Origin: Actinomadura sp. K4S16
GTDB taxonomy: Bacteria > Actinomycetota > Actinomycetes > Streptosporangiales > Streptosporangiaceae
Assembly: GCF_008327685.1 (NCBI RefSeq)
Contig: NZ_BDDE01000030.1
Span: 78,485-142,484 of the forward strand
Reading direction: 5' to 3'
Length of the DNA: 64,000 bases
Made by a program: the position numbers and the translations under genes. The notes beneath the pieces are model-generated. The model saw only the letters and a list, made by a program, of their open reading frames with translations. It searched no databases and had not been told where the DNA came from. The stretch's first letter is position 1; each line of letters begins with the position of its first letter. Shown here piece by piece: positions 23,805 through 31,901 of this stretch.

Positions 23805-25253
23805 ATGTCCAAAGTGCTGACCTCCCTGCCCGTCGGTGAGCGCGTCGGGATCGCCTTCTCCGGCGGCCTCGACACTTCGGTGGCCGTCGCGTGGATGCGC
23901 GACAAGGGCGCGGTCCCGTGCGCCTACACCGCCGACATCGGGCAGTACGACGAGCCCGACATCGCCTCGGTGCCCGGCCGCGCCGCCAAGTACGGGGCGG
24001 AGGTCGCGCGCCTGGTCGACTGCCGGGCCGCCCTCGTGGAGGAGGGGCTCGCCGCGCTGGCGTGCGGCGCGTTCCACATCCGGTCCGGCGGCCGCAGCTA
24101 CTTCAACACCACGCCGCTCGGGCGGGCCGTGACGGGGACCCTCCTGGTCCGCGCGATGCTGGAGGACGACGTCCAGATCTGGGGCGACGGCTCGACGTTC
24201 AAGGGCAACGACATCGAGCGGTTCTACCGGTACGGGCTGCTGGCCAACCCGTCCCTGCTGGTCTACAAGCCCTGGCTGGACGGCGACTTCGTCAGCGAGC
24301 TCGGCGGCCGCACGGAGATGTCGGAATGGCTGCTCGAGCGCGGCCTGCCCTACCGGGACAGCGCGGAGAAGGCCTACTCCACCGACGCCAACATCTGGGG
24401 CGCCACCCACGAGGCCAAGGCGCTGGAGCACCTCGACGCCGGCATCGAGACCGTCGAGCCGATCATGGGCGTCCGGTTCTGGGACCCCCAGGTGGAGATC
24501 CCCGCCGAGGACGTCACGATCGGCTTCGAGCAGGGCCGCCCGGTCACGATCAACGGCAAGGAGTTCGGGTCCGCCGTCGACCTGGTGCTGGAGGCCAACG
24601 CCATCGGCGGGCGGCACGGCCTCGGCATGTCCGACCAGATCGAGAACCGCGTCATCGAGGCCAAGAGCCGCGGCATCTACGAGGCGCCCGGCATGGCGCT
24701 GCTGCACGCGGCCTACGAGCGGCTCGTCAACGCGATCCACAACGAGGACACCCTCGCCACCTACCACAGCGAGGGGCGGCGGCTCGGCCGGCTCATGTAC
24801 GAGGGGCGCTGGCTCGACCCCCAGGCCCTGATGCTGCGCGAGTCCCTGCAGCGCTGGGTCGGGACGGCCGTCACCGGCGAGGTCACCCTGCGGCTGCGGC
24901 GCGGCGAGGACTACTCCATCCTCGACACGTCCGGGCCGGCGTTCAGCTACCACCCCGACAAGCTGTCCATGGAGCGCACCGAGGACTCCGCCTTCGGCCC
25001 CGTGGACCGGATCGGGCAGCTGACCATGCGCAACCTCGACATCGCCGACTCCCGCGCCAAGCTGGAGCAGTACGCCGGGCTCGGCATGGTCGGCAGCTCG
25101 CACCCGCGCCTGATCGGCGCGGCGCAGGCGGCCTCCACCGGGCTGATCGGCGCGATGCCGGCGGGCGGCGCCGAGATGATCGCCTCCCGCGGCAAGGACT
25201 CCGGGGACGCCGAGGTCCTGGACCGCGCCGCCATGGAGTCCGGCACCGACTGA
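23805..25253 (+). CDS. argG: Argininosuccinate synthase, long form
   Basis: This 482-residue enzyme joins citrulline and aspartate with ATP in arginine synthesis. The PP-loop GIAFSGGLDTSVAVAW is at residues 14-29, with the citrulline and aspartate binding region following (YTADIGQYDEPD). Length and C-terminal extension (MSDQIENRVIEAKSRGIYEAP, then TGLIGAMPAGGAEMI) place it with the E. coli-type long ArgG rather than the 400-residue form common in actinomycetes. I chose ATG at 23805 because the fold starts there; the longer upstream frame is low-complexity. There is no ribosome binding site of note, and the ARG box lies directly in front. No other arg gene is nearby, so this is an isolated, ArgR-controlled argG. 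Confidence 0.92.
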   Translation: MSKVLTSLPVGERVGIAFSGGLDTSVAVAWMRDKGAVPCAYTADIGQYDEPDIASVPGRAAKYGAEVARLVDCRAALVEEGLAALACGAFHIRSGGRSYFNTTPLGRAVTGTLLVRAMLEDDVQIWGDGSTFKGNDIERFYRYGLLANPSLLVYKPWLDGDFVSELGGRTEMSEWLLERGLPYRDSAEKAYSTDANIWGATHEAKALEHLDAGIETVEPIMGVRFWDPQVEIPAEDVTIGFEQGRPVTINGKEFGSAVDLVLEANAIGGRHGLGMSDQIENRVIEAKSRGIYEAPGMALLHAAYERLVNAIHNEDTLATYHSEGRRLGRLMYEGRWLDPQALMLRESLQRWVGTAVTGEVTLRLRRGEDYSILDTSGPAFSYHPDKLSMERTEDSAFGPVDRIGQLTMRNLDIADSRAKLEQYAGLGMVGSSHPRLIGAAQAASTGLIGAMPAGGAEMIASRGKDSGDAEVLDRAAMESGTD

Positions 25254-25293
25254 GCCGCGCCCCGCTCTGCCTGTTGAACCGCCTGCCGCCGGG

Positions 25294-26034
25294 CTAGGGG
25301 GTCTCCTCGACGGGCGGGAGCGGGGTCTCCTTCTCCGGCGGACCGACGAAGCTGTGCAGCGCCGCGGCCACCACGGACCCCACCAGGGGCGCGACGATGA
25401 ACAGCCACACCTGCGACAGGGCCGTCCCGCCCAGGACGACGGCGGGGCCGAGGCTGCGGGCCGGGTTGACCGACGTCCCCGTGATCGGGATGCCGATGAG
25501 GTGGACGGTCGTGAGGGCGAGCCCGATGCCGACCCCGGCGACGGACGGGATGGCCGCCGTGCTCGTCATGGACAGCACGATGAACACGAACAGGGCGGTC
25601 AGCACGACCTCCGTGAGGAACGCGCCGCCCATGTCGATGCGGATGAGGCTGGCGGCGCCCCACCCGTCCGCGCCGAGGCCGGTCACGGAGCGCTCGTAGA
25701 GCGGCGAGCCGGAGAAGGTCGCCCAGAGGAGCAGCGCGCCCAGGATGCCGCCGACGAACTGGGCGATCCAGTAGCCGACGGCGTCGACCGGCGGGATCCG
25801 GCGGGCGAGCAGCACGCCCAGAGTGACGGCCGGGTTGATGTGGCACCCCGAGATCGGCCCGATCGCGTAGACCAGGACCAGCAGCACCAGGCCGAAGGCC
25901 AGCGCCGTCGCGACGACGCCCGCCGCGAGGCTCCGGCCGGCGACGCCGAAGCCGAACGACAGCGTCGCGACGCCCACCGCGAAGTAGACCAGGAGCAGCG
26001 TGCCCACGAGCTCCGCCGCGATCCTCCTGAACAC
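25294..26034 (-). CDS. aqpZ: Aquaporin (MIP family), AqpZ-like
   Basis: This 246-residue membrane protein has six predicted helices and the two half-helix NPA motifs GCHINPAVTLG and GTSVNPARSLGPA. Selectivity-filter residues read as the water type: an aromatic Phe in helix 2 (AFGLVLL), His in helix 5 (TTVHLIG), Thr ahead of the second NPA and the Arg after it. A glycerol facilitator would have Gly and an extra Asp after NPA, which are missing. It should conduct water across the cytoplasmic membrane. It starts with ATG at 26034 behind GGGGAGGC and is convergent with argG. Confidence 0.87.
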   Translation of the reverse strand: MFRRIAAELVGTLLLVYFAVGVATLSFGFGVAGRSLAAGVVATALAFGLVLLVLVYAIGPISGCHINPAVTLGVLLARRIPPVDAVGYWIAQFVGGILGALLLWATFSGSPLYERSVTGLGADGWGAASLIRIDMGGAFLTEVVLTALFVFIVLSMTSTAAIPSVAGVGIGLALTTVHLIGIPITGTSVNPARSLGPAVVLGGTALSQVWLFIVAPLVGSVVAAALHSFVGPPEKETPLPPVEETP

Positions 26035-26145
26035 GGCCTCCCCTTTCCCCCGAGGTCAGATGCCCTCGGCCTACCCCCGGGAGCGGTGAAGATCGTCTCG
26101 GAGCGGTCGCCGTGACCCGGAAATGGGGGCCGCTTGGGGAACGGA

Positions 26146-26700
26146 TCAGGCGTGCTGGGCCAGGCTCGTCCAGCTCTCGTCCCAGAGGGCGTCGCGGCGG
26201 CGGTCGCAGCGGCGGCGGACGAGGAAGTAGCCGGCCAGCAGGGGGATCCCCGTGGCGGCGGCCGCCGCGGCCGCGGCCACGGCGGTGGTGGCGACGGTGG
26301 CGGCGCGGGTCTGCGGGTGCCGGACCGGGTTGCCCGCGGCGTCCACCCAGATCCGCTGCCCCATGCCCGGCCTGACGGACTTGTCGGCCGGGACGACGGT
26401 GGTCCGCGTCCGGCCGTCGACGGACGTCCAGGCCAGCTCGGCGTAGGTGTGGCGCACGCCGGCGCCGCCCTCGGACTCCGTGTGGGTGATCTGTGCCGTG
26501 ATGCGGTGGACGTTCCGGTGCTCGGCCCGGACGCCGCTGCGGTAGGCGTCGGCGGCCAGGAGCACGGACGCGGGCGGGGCGAGCACCGTGAACAGCAGCA
26601 CGGCGGCGACCCCGGCCGCCCGCTGGCGGCGGTCGACCCCGCGTCGCAGATCGTTGCGGTCGAACCCGAAACGGCGACGAACCCGTCCAAGCCTTGTCAT
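26146..26700 (-). CDS. Rv1733c-like two-helix membrane protein
   Basis: This 184-residue protein starts with an Arg-rich RFGFDRNDLRRGVDRRQR segment followed by a transmembrane helix (about 28-50). An outside loop of about 90 residues (HRITAQITHTE, AELAWTSVDGRTRTTVVPAD, RIWVDAAGNPVRHP) comes next, then a second helix (about 135-160) and a basic tail. This matches the Rv1733c family, a conserved membrane protein of the mycobacterial dormancy regulon, although its function is unknown. It is divergent from a universal stress protein gene, the usual partner of that regulon. No DosR-type palindrome was found in the 107 bp between them. It starts with ATG at 26700 behind GGAGGAGG. Confidence 0.75.
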   Translation of the reverse strand: MTRLGRVRRRFGFDRNDLRRGVDRRQRAAGVAAVLLFTVLAPPASVLLAADAYRSGVRAEHRNVHRITAQITHTESEGGAGVRHTYAELAWTSVDGRTRTTVVPADKSVRPGMGQRIWVDAAGNPVRHPQTRAATVATTAVAAAAAAAATGIPLLAGYFLVRRRCDRRRDALWDESWTSLAQHA

Positions 26701-26807
26701 TGCCTCCTCCTTCGCCCGTGACAGTAATCGCTTCCGAAAGCGGACGGGTACGCGCCTCTTCTTGTGCGCGCGGCGAGCGCGCAGACTGGCAGGAGGAGGG
26801 CAGGCAC

Positions 26808-27659
26808 ATGGAGGGCGTGGAAAGGGACGGGCGAGCGCACGTCCTGTTCGGTTACGACGGGACGGCGGAGAACGACACGGCGCTGCGCTGGGCGATCGAG
26901 GAGGCCCGGCTGCGCGGCGTCGACCTGGTGCTGTGCCACTGCTGGCACTGGCCCTACCCGGAGGAGCACCGGGACCCGCGCGCCGAGGCGGTCATGATGC
27001 GGGCGGGGCGGAACCTCCTGGAGCGCGGCAGGCGCCGGGCCCGGGAGCTGGGGGCGACCGGCACGGTGCGCGGCCGCCTCGTCCGCGGCCCGGCCCGGGA
27101 GGCGCTGCTGCACGAGTCCCGCGATGCGGAGCTGATGGTGGTCGGGGCGCCCGAGCGGCTGGAGGAGGGCGCGGCGGCGCTGGAGCTCGCGGCGGGGGCG
27201 TCCCGCCCGCTGGTCGTCGTCAAGGACGGCGCGGGCCCGCGGCGGGTCGTGGCGGGCGCCGACGGGTCGACGTGGTGCGACCCGGCACTCGGCTTCGCCG
27301 CCGCGGAGGCGGCGCTGCGCCGCTGGGAGCTGCGCGTGCTGTACGCCTGCTGGGAGCCCGCCGCCGTCGACGCGGCCGAGCTGGCGCTGTTCCACGACCG
27401 GGAGCTGCTGGAGAAGACGCGCGCCGCCGAGCTGGAGGCGGCCGTCGCGCCGTGGCGCGAGCGGTACCCGGAGCTCGACATCCGGGTCTCGCTGCTGCTG
27501 GAGCGCCCCCTGCAGGCGCTGTTCGACGCGGCGGACGACGCCGGCCTGCTGGTGCTCGGCGACCGGGGCGCCGGGATCGCCCCGCTCGGCACGACCAGCA
27601 CGGCGATCCTCCGAGAGGCCCGCAGGGCCGTCGCGATCGTCCCTGCGCGGCACGACTGA
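26808..27659 (+). CDS. Universal stress protein with two UspA domains
   Basis: This 283-residue protein has tandem UspA folds. Domain 1 (about 8-145) opens HVLFGYDGTAENDTALRWAI and ends RPLVVVKDGAG; domain 2 (about 146-283) opens RRVVAGADGSTWCDPALGFA. Only domain 2 keeps an ATP-type loop, VLGDRGAGIAPLGTTSTAIL (G-x2-G-...-G-(T)), so nucleotide binding is expected there. Such proteins are induced by hypoxia or stationary phase in actinobacteria. I chose ATG at 26808 behind AGGAGGAGGG; an upstream frame extension has no family match. It converges with the tetR gene with a gap of only 7 bp. Confidence 0.87.
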   Translation: MEGVERDGRAHVLFGYDGTAENDTALRWAIEEARLRGVDLVLCHCWHWPYPEEHRDPRAEAVMMRAGRNLLERGRRRARELGATGTVRGRLVRGPAREALLHESRDAELMVVGAPERLEEGAAALELAAGASRPLVVVKDGAGPRRVVAGADGSTWCDPALGFAAAEAALRRWELRVLYACWEPAAVDAAELALFHDRELLEKTRAAELEAAVAPWRERYPELDIRVSLLLERPLQALFDAADDAGLLVLGDRGAGIAPLGTTSTAILREARRAVAIVPARHD

Positions 27660-27666
27660 GCGGCGG

Positions 27667-28257
27667 TCAGCGGTCGGCGACCAGGGCCTCGGTCGCGTGC
27701 AGGGCCGGGTCGGCCGGCAGGTCGGGATCGATGATCAGCTGGAGCAGCAGGCCGTCCAGCACGGCGGTGAAGAGCATGGCGGTGCCCTCGCGGCGCTCGG
27801 CGGGCCAGCCGGGGCGCAGATGCTCCAGCCGCGCGGCGACGCGGGCCCGCACGTCCCGGGCCCAGTCCCGCCGCTCGGCGCCCATCCGCGGGTCGCGCAG
27901 CGCGCGGACCAGCAGTTCGGCGGTGAGCCTGAGGTTGCGCTCGCCGGCGAGCATGGCCAGGACGCGCTCGCGCAGCACCCGCAGTGCGGCCGCCGCGTCC
28001 GGTGCGGCGACCAGCGCGTCCACCACCGGGTCGACGATCGTCTCGCTGGCCCGCTGCGCGACGGCGACGTGCAGGCCCGGCAGCCCGTTGAAGTAGTGGT
28101 GGAGCAGCCCCGGCCGGATCCGGGCCCGGTCCGCGACCGCCCGGGCGGTCAGCGCGGCCCAGCCGCCCTCGGCGAGCAGGTCGAGCCCGATCCCCACGAG
28201 CTGCTCCCGGCGTGCCAGGCCGCGGGGTGTGGACGCGCGGGGCTCCTCGTGGGTCAT
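27667..28257 (-). CDS. TetR family transcriptional regulator
   Basis: This 196-residue protein has an N-terminal TetR helix-turn-helix at about 18-62 (REQLVGIGLDLLAEGGWAAL, TARAVADRARIRPGLLHHYF) and a helical ligand-binding domain containing LRLTAELLVRALRDPRMG and LFTAVLDGLLLQLIID, similar to BetI/KstR2-like regulators with the TetR_C_6 type C-terminus. The effector is unknown. Start codons are ATG at 28257 or GTG at 28260; neither has a ribosome binding site, and the promoter geometry upstream predicts a transcript starting about here, i.e. a leaderless mRNA. The gene is divergent from the HAD phosphatase at 28351, which may be a target. Confidence 0.86.
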   Translation of the reverse strand: MTHEEPRASTPRGLARREQLVGIGLDLLAEGGWAALTARAVADRARIRPGLLHHYFNGLPGLHVAVAQRASETIVDPVVDALVAAPDAAAALRVLRERVLAMLAGERNLRLTAELLVRALRDPRMGAERRDWARDVRARVAARLEHLRPGWPAERREGTAMLFTAVLDGLLLQLIIDPDLPADPALHATEALVADR

Positions 28258-28263
28258 CACGCC

Positions 28264-28291
28264 ACGCTATCCCAACGCTTGCACCGTGCAA
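28264..28291 (-). promoter_or_regulatory. tetR promoter with embedded palindromic operator
   Basis: TTGCACCGTGCAA (28279-28291) is a 13-bp perfect palindrome around a single base. On the minus strand its half TTGCAC (28291-28286) doubles as -35, with a 16-bp spacer to -10 TAGCGT (28269-28264). Transcription would start near 28257, at the start codon itself. Autorepression by the TetR protein is the expected consequence. Confidence 0.62.
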
Positions 28292-28350
28292 CCGATCGAG
28301 ATCGGCGCGGGCCCCGATTCCCCGGGGGCGCAGGGGGTAGGGGCCGCTGC

Positions 28351-29010
28351 ATGATCGATGCGGTGCTCTTCGACGTCGACGGCACGCTGGTCGACACCAA
28401 CTACCTGCACGCCGCCACCTGGTGGCAGGCGTTCCTCCAGCACGGGCACACCGTCCCCATGGCGGACGTTCACCGGGCGATCGGCATGGGCTCGGACAAG
28501 CTGCTCGACCACCTGCTCCCGGAGGACCGGGACCCGGACGCCGACGACGGCATCCGCACCGCGCACACGGCCCTGTACGCGCAGTACTGGTCGCGGCTGC
28601 GGGCGTTCGACGGCGCCGCCGACCTGCTGCGGGCCTGCGCCGGGCGGGGGAGCCGCGTCGTGCTGGCCAGCTCCGCGGCCGCGCCCGAGCTGAAGGCGCT
28701 GCGGGCGGCGCTGGACGCCGACGACGCGATCGACGAGGCCACCTCCGGCTCGGAGGTGGAGGCGACCAAGCCGGCACCCGACCTCGTCCAGCTCGCCCTG
28801 GAGCGCGCCGGGGTGCCCGCCGCGAAGGCCGTGTTCGTCGGCGACACCCGCTGGGACGTCGAGGCGGCCCAGCGCGCGGGCATGTCGTGCGTGTGCGTGC
28901 TCACCGGCGGCTGGAGCCGCGCCGAGCTGGAGGAGGCGGGCGCGGCGGCCGTCTACGACGACCCCCGCGCCCTGCTGGACGACCTGGACCGCAGCCCCCT
29001 CGCGGTATGA
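28351..29010 (+). CDS. HAD superfamily phosphatase (PGP-like)
   Basis: This 219-residue hydrolase has HAD motif I DAVLFDVDGTLVDT (Asp nucleophile and acid/base), motif II VLASSAA, motif III Lys in EATKPAPD, and motif IV VFVGDTRWDVEAA. A helical cap (about 18-85) of the C1 type follows motif I, as in phosphoglycolate and beta-phosphoglucomutase-like enzymes. The substrate is a small phosphorylated metabolite that cannot be fixed from sequence. It starts with ATG at 28351 behind GGGGGTAGGGG and converges with the aldolase gene with a gap of 6 bp. Confidence 0.88.
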   Translation: MIDAVLFDVDGTLVDTNYLHAATWWQAFLQHGHTVPMADVHRAIGMGSDKLLDHLLPEDRDPDADDGIRTAHTALYAQYWSRLRAFDGAADLLRACAGRGSRVVLASSAAAPELKALRAALDADDAIDEATSGSEVEATKPAPDLVQLALERAGVPAAKAVFVGDTRWDVEAAQRAGMSCVCVLTGGWSRAELEEAGAAAVYDDPRALLDDLDRSPLAV

Positions 29011-29016
29011 CCCTCG

Positions 29017-30066
29017 CTAGGCCTTGCGGTCCCGCTCGGCGGCGAGCTGGAGCGCCACGTCGATGATCATGTCCTCCTGGCCGCCCACGTAGCCGGCCTC
29101 GCCGACCTTCTGCAGGATCTCGTGCGCCGGGACGCCGTAGCGCTCGGCGGCCCGCTCGGCGTGCAGCAGGAAGCTGGAGTACACGCCCGCGTACCCCTGC
29201 GTGATCGCGCCCCGGTCGGCGAACGGCAGCCGGTGCAGGAACGGCTTCACCACGTCGTCCGCCGCCGCCATCGCGCCCTGCACGTCCACGCCGGTCGGGA
29301 CGCCGAGCCGCTCGAACGTCGCGACCAGCACCTCGGTGGGGGAGTTGCCCGCGCCCGCGCCGAGCGCGCACAGCGCCCCGTCGATCTGCCGCGCGCCGTT
29401 CTGCTGCGCCAGGACGGAGTTGGCGACGCCGAGCGAGAGGTTCTGGTGGCCGTGGAAGCCGACCTGCGCCTCGTGCCCGATTTCCTTGACCAGCGCGCTG
29501 ATCCGCTCCTGCGCCTCGCCGAGGACGAGGGCGCCCGCGGAGTCGACGACGTAGACGCACTGCGCGCCGCCGTCCACCATGATCCGGGCCTGCCGCGCCA
29601 GCTCCTGCGGCCCCACCCGGTGCGACAGCATGAGGAACCCGACGGTCTCCATGCCGAGGTCGCGGGCGGCGGCGAAGTGCTGCAGCGACACGTCGGCCTC
29701 GGTGCAGTGGGTGGCGACCCGGGCGACGGACGCGCCCGCGTCGTGCGCCATCTTCAGGTCGTTGACCGTGCCGAGCCCCGGCAGCAGCAGGACGGCGATC
29801 TTGGCCCGGGTCGCTTCGTCCACGGCGGCGGCGACGAGCTTGACGTCGTCCTCCAGCGAGAAGCCGTAGTTGAAGGACGACCCGCCGAGGCCGTCGCCGT
29901 GGGTGACCTCGATGACCTCGACGCCCGCGGCGTCCAGGGCGTGCACGACGCCGCGGACCTGCTCCTCGGTGAAGCGGTGCGCCATCGCGTGGCTGCCGTC
30001 CCGCAGCGTCGAGTCGGTGATCCGGATCTTCTCGCTGACGTCGCTCACCTGGTTCGCTTCACTCAT
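29017..30066 (-). CDS. 4-hydroxy-2-oxovalerate aldolase (DmpG/BphI/HsaF type)
   Basis: This 349-residue TIM-barrel enzyme cleaves 4-hydroxy-2-oxo acids into pyruvate and an aldehyde. Seen are RITDSTLRDGSHAMAHRFT (metal Asp and catalytic His), VEVTHGDGLGGSSFNYG-type segment (IEVTHGDGLGGSS), and the metal-binding GFHGHQNLSLGVANS (HxH). The C-terminal helical domain (about 290-349), which docks the partner dehydrogenase and channels the aldehyde, is present. It starts with ATG at 30066 in an ATGA overlap with the dehydrogenase stop. It is last in a hydratase-dehydrogenase-aldolase operon, the same order as hsaE-hsaG-hsaF in mycobacterial steroid catabolism and mhpD-mhpF-mhpE-like gene sets. Confidence 0.92.
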   Translation of the reverse strand: MSEANQVSDVSEKIRITDSTLRDGSHAMAHRFTEEQVRGVVHALDAAGVEVIEVTHGDGLGGSSFNYGFSLEDDVKLVAAAVDEATRAKIAVLLLPGLGTVNDLKMAHDAGASVARVATHCTEADVSLQHFAAARDLGMETVGFLMLSHRVGPQELARQARIMVDGGAQCVYVVDSAGALVLGEAQERISALVKEIGHEAQVGFHGHQNLSLGVANSVLAQQNGARQIDGALCALGAGAGNSPTEVLVATFERLGVPTGVDVQGAMAAADDVVKPFLHRLPFADRGAITQGYAGVYSSFLLHAERAAERYGVPAHEILQKVGEAGYVGGQEDMIIDVALQLAAERDRKA

Positions 30067-30959
30067 GAGGAGGCCTTCCTGCGCGCGAGCTGCTCGCCGA
30101 CCCTGGCGGCGGCCGCGGTCATGATGTCGAGGTTGCCGGCCCACGGCGGCAGGTAGTCGCCGTTGCCGCGGACCTCAAGGAACACCGCGACGCGGGCCAT
30201 CCCGTTCCAGATGTCGCGGGGCTCGTCGAACTGCGGCTCGGCCCGCAGCGTGTAGCCGGGGACGTAGGCGGCGACCTCCGCGACCATCTTCTCGACCGAC
30301 TCCGCGATCGCCTTGGTGTCGGCGTCGGACGGGATCGCGCAGAACACCGTGTCCCGCATGATCATCGGTGGGTCCACCGGGTTCAGGATGATGATCGCCT
30401 TGCCCCGCCCGGCGCCGCCGACCTGCTCGATCGCGCGGGCCGTGGTCTCGGTGAACTCGTCGATGTTCGCGCGGGTGCCGGGACCGGCCGACCGGGACGC
30501 GATCGAGGCGACGATCTCCGCGTACGGCACCGGCACCACCGACGACACCGCGTGCACGATCGGGATCGTCGCCTGCCCGCCGCAGGTGATCATGTTGAGG
30601 TTGGGGGCGTCCGAGAGCGAGTCCAGGTTCACCGGCGGGCACACGAGGGGGCCCGTCGCGGCCGGCGTGAGGTCGATCGCCGTGATCCCCGCCTCCTCGT
30701 AGCGGGGCGCGTTGGCCAGGTGCGCCTTCGCCGACGTCGCCTCGAACACGATGTCGGGCAGCGTGGGCTGCTTCAGCAGCCAGTCCACGCCCTCCGCCGA
30801 CGCCGGGACGCCCATCTTGCGGGCGCGCTCCAGGCCGTCGGACTCCGGCACCACCCCGACCATCGAGTGGACGTCGATCAGTTCGCTGCGCTGGAGCTTG
30901 ACCAGCAGGTCGGTGCCGATGTTCCCCGGCCCGACGATCGCCGCCGTCAACCTGCTCAT
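30063..30959 (-). CDS. Acetaldehyde dehydrogenase, acylating (DmpF/BphJ/HsaG type)
   Basis: This 298-residue enzyme oxidises the aldehyde released by the aldolase to acyl-CoA with NAD+ and CoA. The Rossmann motif VGPGNIGTDLLVKL is near residue 9, and the catalytic Cys lies in MITCGGQATIPIVHA. IASRSAGPGTRANIDEFTET and a C-terminal EVRGNGDYLPPWAGNLDIMT (interaction arm) match DmpF. The likely start is ATG 30959, which fits family N-termini. A second ATG at 31013 overlaps the hydratase stop (ATGA) and would add 18 low-similarity residues, so it could be the coupled start instead. The downstream overlap with the aldolase gene is ATGA. Confidence 0.92.
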   Translation of the reverse strand: MSRLTAAIVGPGNIGTDLLVKLQRSELIDVHSMVGVVPESDGLERARKMGVPASAEGVDWLLKQPTLPDIVFEATSAKAHLANAPRYEEAGITAIDLTPAATGPLVCPPVNLDSLSDAPNLNMITCGGQATIPIVHAVSSVVPVPYAEIVASIASRSAGPGTRANIDEFTETTARAIEQVGGAGRGKAIIILNPVDPPMIMRDTVFCAIPSDADTKAIAESVEKMVAEVAAYVPGYTLRAEPQFDEPRDIWNGMARVAVFLEVRGNGDYLPPWAGNLDIMTAAAARVGEQLARRKASS

Positions 30960-31009
30960 GCCTGTTCCCTGCGAGGGGGCGACCCCCCGCGCCCCCCGGG
31001 TCGCTTCGC

Positions 31010-31807
31010 TCATGCCTGACCCTCCTCTCCGAACCGGGCGGTCACAGAACCGATCCCGGCGAACGTCGCCGTCAGTGTCTCCCCAGGCGCGACCGGTACG
31101 GCCGCGGTGATCGAGCCGGGCAGCACCACGTGCCCGGCCTCCAGGCTCACGCCGCGCTCGCCGAGGACGTTGGCCAGCCAGACCAGCGCGTTGATCGGCG
31201 AGCCGAGGACCGCGCCGCCCGCGCCGGTGTCGATCAGGTCGCCGTCGCGGCGCAGCAGGCAGCCCATCAGCGACAGGTCCTGGTCGTCCAGCCGCACCGG
31301 GCGGGTGCCGAGCACGACGCCGCCGCTGGAGGCGTTGTCCGCGATCGTGTCCGGGAGAGTGATCTTCCAGTCCGCGATGCGGGAGTCGATGACCTCCAGC
31401 GCGGGCAGCACGTACTCGACGGCCGCGACCGCGTCGGCCGCGGTGGCGCCGGGCCCTGCCAGCGGGCGGCCCAGCACGAACGCGATCTCCGGCTCGATCC
31501 GGGGCTGCAGGAAGCGGCCGGTGTCGATGGGGGCGCTCTCCGGCAGGAACATCGTGTCCAGCAGGACGCCGAAGTCCGGCTGGTCCACGCCCATCTGGCG
31601 CTGCATCGCGGCCGAGGTCAGCCCGACCTTGTGGCCCTTGATCCGCGCGCCGGCGGCCTTCCACGCCTCGACCTGGGCGAGCTGGACCGCGTAGGCGTCG
31701 GCCACCGACATGTCCGGATGGTCCTTCGTCAGCGGCGAGATGGGAGTGCCGGTGGCGTACGCGTCGAGCAGCGCGGCCGCGGCCTTCTCCACGGAACCCG
31801 GGTCCAT
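31010..31807 (-). CDS. 2-oxopent-4-enoate hydratase (MhpD/DmpE/HsaE type)
   Basis: This 265-residue protein of the fumarylacetoacetase/hydratase fold adds water to 2-oxopent-4-enoate-like dienols in the meta-cleavage pathway. Seen in order: MSVADAYAVQLAQVEAWKAA, IKGHKVGLTSAAMQRQMG, RIEPEIAFVLGRPL with the metal Glu pair, EVIDSRIADWKI and GGVVLGTRPV. It starts with ATG at 31807 behind AAAGGACGG and is first in the operon. No ring-cleaving dioxygenase or kstD gene lies within the window, so the pathway's upper part must be elsewhere. Confidence 0.9.
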   Translation of the reverse strand: MDPGSVEKAAAALLDAYATGTPISPLTKDHPDMSVADAYAVQLAQVEAWKAAGARIKGHKVGLTSAAMQRQMGVDQPDFGVLLDTMFLPESAPIDTGRFLQPRIEPEIAFVLGRPLAGPGATAADAVAAVEYVLPALEVIDSRIADWKITLPDTIADNASSGGVVLGTRPVRLDDQDLSLMGCLLRRDGDLIDTGAGGAVLGSPINALVWLANVLGERGVSLEAGHVVLPGSITAAVPVAPGETLTATFAGIGSVTARFGEEGQA

Positions 31808-31875
31808 GGGGCCGTCCTTTCGTCGTATGGGCAGGCCGAGCCTCTCCCGCCGGGGGCACCGCGGGCAACGCGCCC

Positions 31876-31892
31876 GTCCCGCGTGGTGGGAC
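31876..31892. promoter_or_regulatory. Inverted repeat in the IclR/hydratase intergenic region
   Basis: GTCCC-gcgtggt-GGGAC lies 10 bp before the iclR start and 69 bp before the hydratase start. It could be the IclR operator serving both divergent promoters. Only 5-bp arms are present, so support is modest. Confidence 0.4.
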
Positions 31893-31901
31893 ACTTCTTC
31901 C

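Noticed and set aside
23370..25103. 577-codon minus-strand open frame
   Set aside because: Antisense to argG; no start signal and no domain.
31876..31892. GTCCC...GGGAC as a DosR box
   Set aside because: The half-sites point the wrong way (DosR needs GGGAC...GTCCC) and the spacing differs.
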